DNA of 60,000 nt from Diphasiastrum complanatum (Eukaryota > Streptophyta > Lycopodiopsida > Lycopodiales > Lycopodiaceae). This document shows positions 53,050 to 60,000 of this stretch, piece by piece. The stretch's first letter is position 1; each line of letters starts with the position of its first letter. The notes beneath the pieces are model-generated. The model was not told where the DNA came from, searched no databases, and saw only the letters and a program-made list of their open reading frames with translations. Where the stretch lies: assembly GCA_029204225.1 (NCBI GenBank), contig CM055096.1, positions 70,331,444 through 70,391,443 on the forward strand, in the 5' to 3' direction. The translations under genes were made by a program, and so were the position numbers.

Positions 53050-54432
53050 TAGAAACCTCAATTCGAATCTATTATAAAATGCAAGTGGGTATACAAGCTG
53101 AAGTATGGACCAAATAAAGATATTTCTAAGTATAAAGCCAGACTTGTAGCGAAGGGGTTTTCTCAGAGATATGGTATTGACTATGCTGAGACCTTCTCTC
53201 CTGTCGTGACATATTTGTCCCTACATTTATTGTTTGCATATGCAGCTACTTATGACCTCAGGATTCACATCGTGGATGAAAAGACAATGTTCTTGCATGG
53301 TGAGCCAAACGAAGAAGTCTACATGGATCAACCTCCAGGCTACATCTCGAATTCACTTCCTACTTATGCATGCATAATGCACAGGAGTATCTACGTTCTG
53401 AAGCAATCAGCGTGACAATGGTATAAGAAAAAAGATCAAGCCCTAAAATCCTTAGGATTCAAGCCACTAATAGTTGATTCCAATGTTTATGTAAGAATTA
53501 CAGATGGGAAGATCATCATTTTAGCTGTATATGTGGATGATACTTTGATATTCTACAAGAGTGAGGAAGTTATTGCTGAGGTGAAGTGTGACATCTCGAA
53601 ACATTTCAAGATTGCAGACCTGGGAAAAGCCAGATGTTATCTTGGCTTACAGATTGACATGGACTATGAGGGAGATAAACTGTACCTTCATCAGTCCAAA
53701 TATACCCAAAAAATCCTAGAAGATTTCGGGATGCTGAGTTGCAAATGAGCAAATACTCCAATGCTTGCAGGAACAGTCCTGACGAATGAAGACTATTCGA
53801 AGACTGAAGAAGAAAGAGAATTGATGCAACATGCACCATACATGAAGCTGATCGGATTGCTGATGTACCTTGTAGATAACACACGTCATGACATTGCTTA
53901 TGTCGTGTTCAGGATGTGCCAATTCAATATGAATCCAGGCTCGACTCATTGGAAGATTGCAAAATGAATTTTGCAATACTTTCAATTAACAAAGGATTTT
54001 GGATTGTGTTATTTTCATAATGCAGGATTCCATATGCTTTCATACAGTGATGCTAGTTGGGCATCTCTCAAGGACGACTTCAAAAGTGTCTCAAGAGGAT
54101 GCACCATCGTGTCAGGAGTAGCAATTCTCTGGGTCAGCAAGAAGCAGGCCATTGTGGCTCAGTCATCCTGTAAAGCAAAGTACATTTCAGTAGCTAAGAT
54201 GGCTAATGAGACTCTGATTTTACAGACGGACAATAGATCTGACAAAGGATCACGTGTTTCACTCAAGGACAAAACACATCGCAATCAAGTATCACTTGAT
54301 AAAGGATCTGATAGGGAAGAAGATGCTATAGATTATTTTCAAGATGGTGGCTGACATTTTCACAAAGGCCTTAGACAAAGGTCTATTCGAGAAACAGAGG
54401 AGCAGTCTTGGAGTCATCAAGCTACCATGCTT
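53050..54432 (+). pseudogene. Copia E RT and RNase H
   Basis: IIKCKWVYKLKYGPNKDI, YKARLVAKGFSQRYGIDYAE, MFLHGEPNEEVYMDQPPGYI, SIYVLKQSA, IILAVYVDDTLIFYKSEEV with YVDD near 53530-53545, FKIADLGKARCYLGLQIDMD, then RNase H: HDIAYVVFRMCQFNMNPGST, YSDASWASLKDDFKSVSRGC and ILWVSKKQAIVAQSSCKAKY. It is followed by VADIFTKALDKGLFEKQRSS, the usual copia C-terminus. The stretch between 52990 and 53050 is a deletion junction that removed the integrase C-terminus and RT start. Confidence 0.9.
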
Positions 54433-54443
54433 TGAGAGGGAGC
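54433..54443 (+). other. Polypurine tract of copia E
   Basis: GAGAGGGAGC directly before the 3' LTR start TGAAGAAACA. Confidence 0.85.
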
Positions 54444-55457
54444 TGAAGAAACAAAATGTTTCTATTACCAAAACTTTGCAAGCTTTCAACTCCCAACCTG
54501 ACGAAAAGACACAAAGCAAAAATGTTTGCAAACATCATGACGAAAAGACACGAATGTGAAATATTTGCGAAAGAAAAAAGTTCGTGACACAATAGGAGAA
54601 AGTCAGACGACGCGAAAGTCAAATGACTCAAAGCGACACGAAAATCTTCGCGACACTTTTTCAACCTTCACACTCCAAAGGATCAGGAAGATCATACAAG
54701 TACCATGAAGTACAAAACCCCTGATCTGATATGATGATGTCAACGAAAGAGTGTTAGGATGTGTCTAACCCACCATTCTTGTAATCCATGATTAGTTATA
54801 GATTGTTTAATCTATCTAATCAGGGATGCTACTCTGAATGTATGCAATTACTAGATGTATAAAATACATTCGGTAGCAGATAGAAAATATACAGAATAGG
54901 TTCGTCGCCTGTGAGCGAGACAATTTTGTAAGCAGGATCTACAAAGATCCAAAAAGTCTGCTAGTAAGCGAGACATTATTCGTGAGAGAACACTATTTTT
55001 CTCCCACGCCAATGCGTTGTGTGGGTTTGTCATACAACACTCGAAATCAAGAGGATCAATAGATGATACTATAGCTATTACGCACATATCACTCTCAATT
55101 TTGTCTGATCTTGAACGATTTAATGTCTGCTAATGCTTGTGTATCTCATTCACTTGTTTTATCAATTCCGCTCACTGGCTCAATTTTGTTGAATGTAGTA
55201 TTAATCTATAACATAGATTAGTAGTGCCCGTCTACTTTCTGGAGGATTGTAGGAATGATATAGCAGGCAGTGACCAACAATCATATCTAAAATCCATCCG
55301 AATTGTTTTCGTTCATGATCAATTTGATTTCGCTTCAGCAATGTCAATATCAGAGTTCGTTCAAGTTTCGCTTCATTTCGTTTCGTTTCGCTTTGTTTTG
55401 TTTTGTTTCGTTTCAGAGCTTGATTGATATTTGCAATTTGCATTCCAATTCTTCGCA
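54444..55457 (+). repeat. 3' LTR of copia E
   Basis: TGAAGAAACAAAATG...TTCTTCGCA, 1014 bp. TATA box at 54858-54865. A run of TTTCG/TTTTG words at 55365-55418. Confidence 0.93.
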
Positions 55458-55539
55458 TGGTGAACATGATCAATGTGGCATGGTTAGCAGTAGAGCCGAT
55501 ACCAAAGCAAGTCGAAGACGATCTAGTGCCCTGGCAACA
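55458..55539 (+). pseudogene. Gypsy G linker, right half
   Basis: Reads MVNMINVAWLAVEPIP and QVEDDLVPWQHV, the counterpart of LMNMMNVTWISTDSIP and IEDELIHASHV in gypsy B (32.13-32.22 kb). It is the continuation of the frame interrupted at 49869, and ends at the start of the long-TIR element. Confidence 0.82.
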
Positions 55540-56117
55540 TGTGATATTGGCTAACAAATCCCGTAATACTTAAGTTTATTCCGTAATGACATTTTCTAAT
55601 CAATGTAGTGTGCTTTGCATATTGGACATTGGTTTAGTGACATTAGGAATCGAACAATATTTTGATTTTTCGATTTTGGTTGTCTTTTGTACTAACAATG
55701 TTTTTGTCAGAATTTTTAAATTACGTATGAACCAATAATTGAGGTTTTCTAAAAAATTAAAATTTCGGTCAATTTTTTCATTATCTATGAAATCGGTTTG
55801 GATTAGTGAATTGACTAAGTTGAGTTTATCAATCAGAGTCAGTCACAATGTTTTCACTAAGTCTAAATGATTTCTTGGTTATACATAAGTTAAAATTGAC
55901 AGAAGGAACCGCAATGAATTTGCCGACAGTTTTTACTGTAATGTCATTTTTAACTTTTGGAGTTGAGAACTCCCAGATTGAAAGTTAAAACTTAAATTTT
56001 TTCTTTTTTGTTGAATTTCAATTTGATTAAAATTTGAAATTAGTTATTTGTCTGATAGATTTTTAATCAAATCTGATCGTTAGAAATGAGTCAAATGAAT
56101 ATTTGTGCAAGATAATC
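55540..56117 (+). repeat. Left terminal inverted repeat
   Basis: See partner at 57972-58563. Identity is uneven, with small indels, so the arms have diverged for some time. Confidence 0.82.
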
Positions 56118-57971
56118 TGATTGGATGCAGTTTAAAAATTATTGAAATCCTAGTGGTAGGATTTCCATTCATGTAATTTCATATTCTGAGTTTGGATAGT
56201 TTTTGTCAATGTTAACGGAGGAATGCCAAACAAGTCAATAAAAAGAGAAACAGTCCAATTTTATTGGAAAAATAGTAATAATAGAAAGTAAAAAAACTAA
56301 TTTCATTTGCAATTAAATCCTATAGTGAATCATATTCAAAAGAACAGACTAGTACTGTTTTACATACCAGTGGATGATTTTTCTATATCGATGATTCAAC
56401 CCAAATATAGGATAGAAGTGAAATTATTTCAGATTTTTTCCTATAGTAATTCACTTTAAACATTTACTAATGTCGTTACATGTTTTTTGTACCTTAGCTG
56501 AAAAGAGATTTTCTGGGGACTAAAAATCCTAAGGGGGGAAGAAGAGTGGACATCAGTGGTAGTAAGTGTGATCTAGAAATATATTTCGCAGTTAGGATTT
56601 CAGTAATCCTTGTAAATAATTGCTTGATACCAGATATTAATCTCCAGGATTAAATTCATTAAATTGCATTCATAACTAATATCTTTGTAATCATTGAGTT
56701 ATCCACAGTTTTGGATGATGTGATGTTAGAAGTGGAATCTGATATGTGAATTACATTGAATCTATTAGCTGAAAAAGCTTGTCCCTAGATTTGATGTTAA
56801 GGATCAGAATGTAATAGTGAACCATGTTAGTTCTTCTGTTTAGATCACTGGATCAGTTTGGATTTGTGGTATCCATCTAATAGGCATGTCAATCATCCAA
56901 ATAAATGGATTTTCCAGTTTTTGGGAACAAGAGATAATATCCTATATGGATTATAGGATAGCTAGAGTGGATCTCTAGAATATCAGATAAGGCGATTAAG
57001 GATTTTCTAGAAGAAAAAACTGATGGTATGGGACATCAATAATGTTGGAAAGAAAATTCTAGGATTGTAAAGGTCTGATGATCAATGATGTATTTTAGTA
57101 CCTAGCGCTTGAGAGCGATATCCTAGAAAGTAATATCGATTTCAAGCGTGGAGGTACCAACAGAGGCTAATGGTTGTATTGTCACTCAGGCTGAAAACAT
57201 TTTAAGAAAAAGTCCTGTTTGTAATAGAGTGAAACCTTTTGTTAAATGCACTTACTGGCTTTTTTTGGATTTGGATATTTTCATATGCCATCTTTCTAGT
57301 TAACTTTTGTTGAAATTGATAATCTCTTTAAAAGGAGTGGTGAAGGGATGGGATAAATTTTTTTTTTGGGAATCTGTTGATTGCATAATTTTTGGAAGAG
57401 AACCAGTTGTGGTATAGAAATGCGATTTTTTCAAAAGTACTTTTGGATAGATTCAAAGTAAGATACCTAAATTGGAACTTTTCGAATAAGAGAAATTCTC
57501 TAGGGATTATGTGGACAATCTAGAACTAGGAGAGGTTTGAAATTTGAATCATTATCTATAAGTAGTACAATGAAAGATCAAAAGTTACTAATTCAATTTT
57601 GATTGGAATAGGAGTAAGTTTGATCAGGTTTTAAGTCTGATATGTTTGTATTAAATCAACCTAATATTATTCTAAGTACTAGGATCAGATAGGGGTTGAT
57701 TGAGTGGAATAAATTATGTTATTAGAGGTAAAATGAGTTCAAAAAATTGCTGAGAGTGAATATTATTCGTCTTAGAGATTTTTCGGATATGTTATTTACT
57801 CATGAGAAATAGAAAATCTTTTGTAGCTAAGTTGAATGGAAACCAATAGGATTTTAGTAATTCTTGAACCGTATCTTGTCAGATTTGCTGACTAGATAAA
57901 GAATACTATTGCCACTCATCCAGTCTGGTTATTTCATATTTTTTGATGATTTTAATTCAAATTTAACGAGT
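56118..57971. other. Noncoding centre of the long-TIR element
   Basis: 1.85 kb, strongly AT-rich, no open frame of note on either strand, no transposase motif. Confidence 0.65.
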
Positions 57972-58563
57972 ATCTTGCACAAACGTTCACTTGATTGATT
58001 TCTATCGATCAACATCGATTAGAAAACTTATCAGACAAGTAACTGACTTCCAATTATCAAATGAAAATTCAACAAAAAAGAAAAAAAAAAAATTAAATTT
58101 TAACTTTCAATTGTGGAGTTCCCAACTTCAAAGTTAAAAAATGACAACACAGTAAAAACTGTCGGCAATTCATTGCAGTTCCTTCTGTCAATTTTAACTT
58201 ATCTATCACCGAGAAATAATTTAGACTTAGTGAAAACACTATGATTAATTGTGACTGATAAACTCAGTTTATTCAATTCACTAATCTAAACTGATTCCAT
58301 AGATAATGCAAAAATGATCGAAATTTTGATTTTTTTCGAAAAACTCAAAATTTGCTTTATTTTACGTAATTCGAAAATTCTGATGAAAATACTGTTAGTT
58401 TAAAAGGCAATCGAAATCGAGAAAATCGAAACACTGTCCGAATCCTAATGCTACTAACCCAATGTCAAACTGGCATGCAAAGCACACTACATCAGTCACA
58501 AACGTCATTACGAAATTTTTTACGTAAACTTCAATTTTACGGAATTTGTCAGCCAATAACACA
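57972..58563 (-). repeat. Right terminal inverted repeat
   Basis: Reverse complement matches 55540-56117. Contains an A-run at 58080-58091 where the left arm has a T-rich run. Confidence 0.82.
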
Positions 58564-59962
58564 GATTTGTGACCCAACTGTTAGAGCACATGCGTATGAC
58601 CACTCAAATCGATTGCAAATCTCTCATCTATGTCAGAATTACTCTGAGAATCAACATGCAACTAATCCATGCAAACACAGTACTACAAATTAGGGAAATG
58701 ACTGGCATGCAATCAGAACAATTTTAAATTTTGCAAATTTTTACTCACAAAACTGCAAAATTTCAGATGATCATAACTTTGGCTACATGACACCAAACTG
58801 GGTGCTGTAAAGTTCAATACAGAGGGAGGCCAAGTAAACAAGATGCTTGCCATGTCAGCCTACCACCTAGGCTTCACACATGCGAGATCAAAGTGTCTGA
58901 AAACTGTAGTAGAGCGCACTTCCACGAGAAGGAACCATGCAAAAACGTGCAAACACCTCTCCAAGCCCAAAATTAATGCTACCAACAGTCTTAAACCATC
59001 AATTATTAGACTTCCATGAAGCATCCATACTGATCCTAAGATGTAGTATAGGTTGAGAACGAAGATTTCTTGATTTGTAGAGGTCAAAATAGCTTCAAAC
59101 TTGATGGAGATGGTGCACAATCACCGCCCATCAATTCACAGGTCTGATAGCTTGCTGGGAAGGTAAAAAGGAATGCTAATCATGCTGTAATTAATTTCAG
59201 CATGATCTCCTTATGGATCTGGAGAGATCCATCCCTCAAAAATCACCAAAAATGGTCATTTCTTGAACTTTTTTTGACTTCCTACAAGTTCAATTGCTGG
59301 AATTCTTGGTTCTAACTTCAGGGAAAACTTCAAAAGACTTTGGTTCACCTCTTTACAAGCTCTACATGGTGCTTTACAGCCACCTACTATCCAACTTTAT
59401 GAAAAAACAAGCAAAAATGATGATTTTTGGCTATTTTTCGATTTTTTCATCATCATAAAGTGGAAATTCATGACGTACAACTCTTTCTCTAACACATGAA
59501 AACCAATTTACAAAATTACAACCATCTAATGATCTGATCTTGCTGGATTTTGGTTCTTACTATATATTTTGTGCCAAAAAACATGAAAAACCAAGCAATT
59601 TTGACCAAAACAGCCTAGAATCATAAATCATTGGAGAGAACCAGCATGCATCATTAATTTCATCATTAATGAACCCTAAAATGAAAGTAAACTTGCTAGA
59701 AAATTCAGATCTACCAAAGATTTGATCTACACAAGAAAAAGCTCCAAAAAAAACATCACAAATTGGCCTTCAAGGACAATTCTCCATAAAACCACAAAGA
59801 ATCTCAAGAGTAATGGATCTTAGCAACATGCAAAATGAAACTGGGATAGTACACCCACTTGCACACTTGCTATCCACCTTGGAAGAGAATCCCCATGGAT
59901 CCAATCCAAAAATTTTGACGAAAGGTATCCCTTCTCCATGTTCTCCAATCTTCGTAAGCCTT
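58564..59962 (-). other. Probable leader of a minus-strand LTR element; no gene recognised
   Basis: 1.4 kb without a supportable gene. Because a PBS on the minus strand lies at 59963-59974, the sequence to its left should be the internal 5' region of that element. No gag motif was seen. Confidence 0.45.
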
Positions 59963-59974
59963 GCTCTAATACCA
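59963..59974 (-). other. Primer-binding site of an LTR element at the window edge
   Basis: Minus strand TGGTATTAGAGC followed by AAGGC, the same variant as at 15109-15123. Its 5' LTR would start at about 59975 and run off the window. Confidence 0.65.
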
Positions 59975-60000
59975 CTATAAGGGAAGCTCTTTAAGATCCT

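Larger units (their letters stand above)
49870..55457 (+). mobile_element. Copia E, full-length Ty1/copia with both LTRs
   Basis: 5' LTR 49870-50857, PBS, gag, protease, integrase, RT, RNase H, PPT 54433-54443 and 3' LTR 54444-55457 in order, 5.6 kb. All genes are broken by stops and frame shifts. It is inserted in gypsy G: host sequence ...DMPITF ends at 49869 and ...VNMINVAWLAVEPIP resumes at 55458. No 5-bp target duplication is visible at these borders. The family is shared with copia A. Confidence 0.93.
55540..58563. mobile_element. Long-TIR nonautonomous DNA element
   Basis: The two ends are inverted copies of each other over about 580 bp (55540-56117 and 57972-58563). Matching landmarks, left strand against right complement: TGTGATATTGGCTAACAAAT against TGTGTTATTGGCTGACAAAT; GTAGTGTGCTTTGCAT; ACAGTTTTTACTG; TTATTTGTCTGATA; TTTGTGCAAGATA. 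The centre (56118-57971) is AT-rich with no coding frame. The structure fits a Mutator-like nonautonomous or foldback element. No matching target duplication was found, so the exact tips and superfamily are open. Its left tip lies in gypsy G sequence. Confidence 0.75.

Noticed and set aside
55201-55557. 118-codon minus-strand frame and overlapping plus frames in the copia E 3' LTR
   Set aside because: Driven by TTTCG repeats and LTR sequence; only the plus-strand 55458-55539 stretch, matching gypsy B, is supported.
58395-58693. Open frames on both strands at the right TIR
   Set aside because: They lie in the inverted repeat and do not appear in the left arm; no domain.

Overview
The window looks like nuclear DNA of a land plant with a large, transposon-packed genome. 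No intact host gene, tRNA, rRNA or CRISPR array could be supported. Almost everything recognisable is decayed mobile DNA: Ty3/gypsy elements of two kinds (chromoviruses with a chromodomain, and a Tat/Athila-like lineage), several Ty1/copia elements, a hAT DNA transposon with introns, a long-TIR element without coding capacity, and fragments of uncertain affiliation. Primer-binding sites matching the 3' end of initiator Met tRNA (TGGTATCAGAGC and variants) mark many LTR edges. The sequence does not fix the species; a fern, lycophyte or gymnosperm would fit as well as a repeat-rich angiosperm.

Layout. 1.2-9.8 kb: a minus-strand chromovirus (outer, 1173-9811, TSD GTACT) split by a younger copy of the same family (inner, 2079-6803, TSD CTTCC). 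11.3-16.2 kb: a patchwork of minus-strand gypsy remnants with two unrelated LTRs (15126-15621 and 15809-16225), plus a plus-strand integrase piece. 17.3-21.2 kb: a gypsy integrase scrap, then a plus-strand hAT transposase pseudogene (BED finger, DUF659, dimerisation domain) interrupted by a 453-bp insertion. 23.6-24.1 kb: three copies of a 171-bp tandem repeat. 24.3-24.9 kb: a minus-strand endonuclease-like scrap. 26.1-29.9 kb: copia A with its 5' LTR, gag, protease and integrase. 29.9-35.3 kb: gypsy B, nearly full coding order, no LTRs seen. 35.7-39.9 kb: a unit bounded by ~280-bp direct repeats that holds a minus-strand multi-frame coding remnant I cannot place in a standard element class. 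39.9-41.85 kb: copia C integrase-RT-RNase H. 41.85-44.6 kb: a coiled-coil accessory ORF followed by a polypurine tract and an LTR. 44.75-47.4 kb: gypsy D RT/RNase H. 47.4-49.0 kb: minus-strand copia F. 49.04-55.54 kb: gypsy G protease region, split by a nearly full-length copia E with two LTRs (49870-55457). 55.54-58.56 kb: an AT-rich element with ~580-bp inverted ends. The right edge (59963-59974) carries the PBS of another minus-strand LTR element.

Nothing here works as a set of cooperating host genes. The main story is layered insertion and decay: at least two clear nested insertions, repeated internal deletions that remove reverse transcriptase cores, segmental duplications inside elements, and several Trp-to-stop changes of the kind expected from cytosine deamination. 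The best candidate for something undescribed is the direct-repeat-bounded unit at 35.7-39.9 kb.
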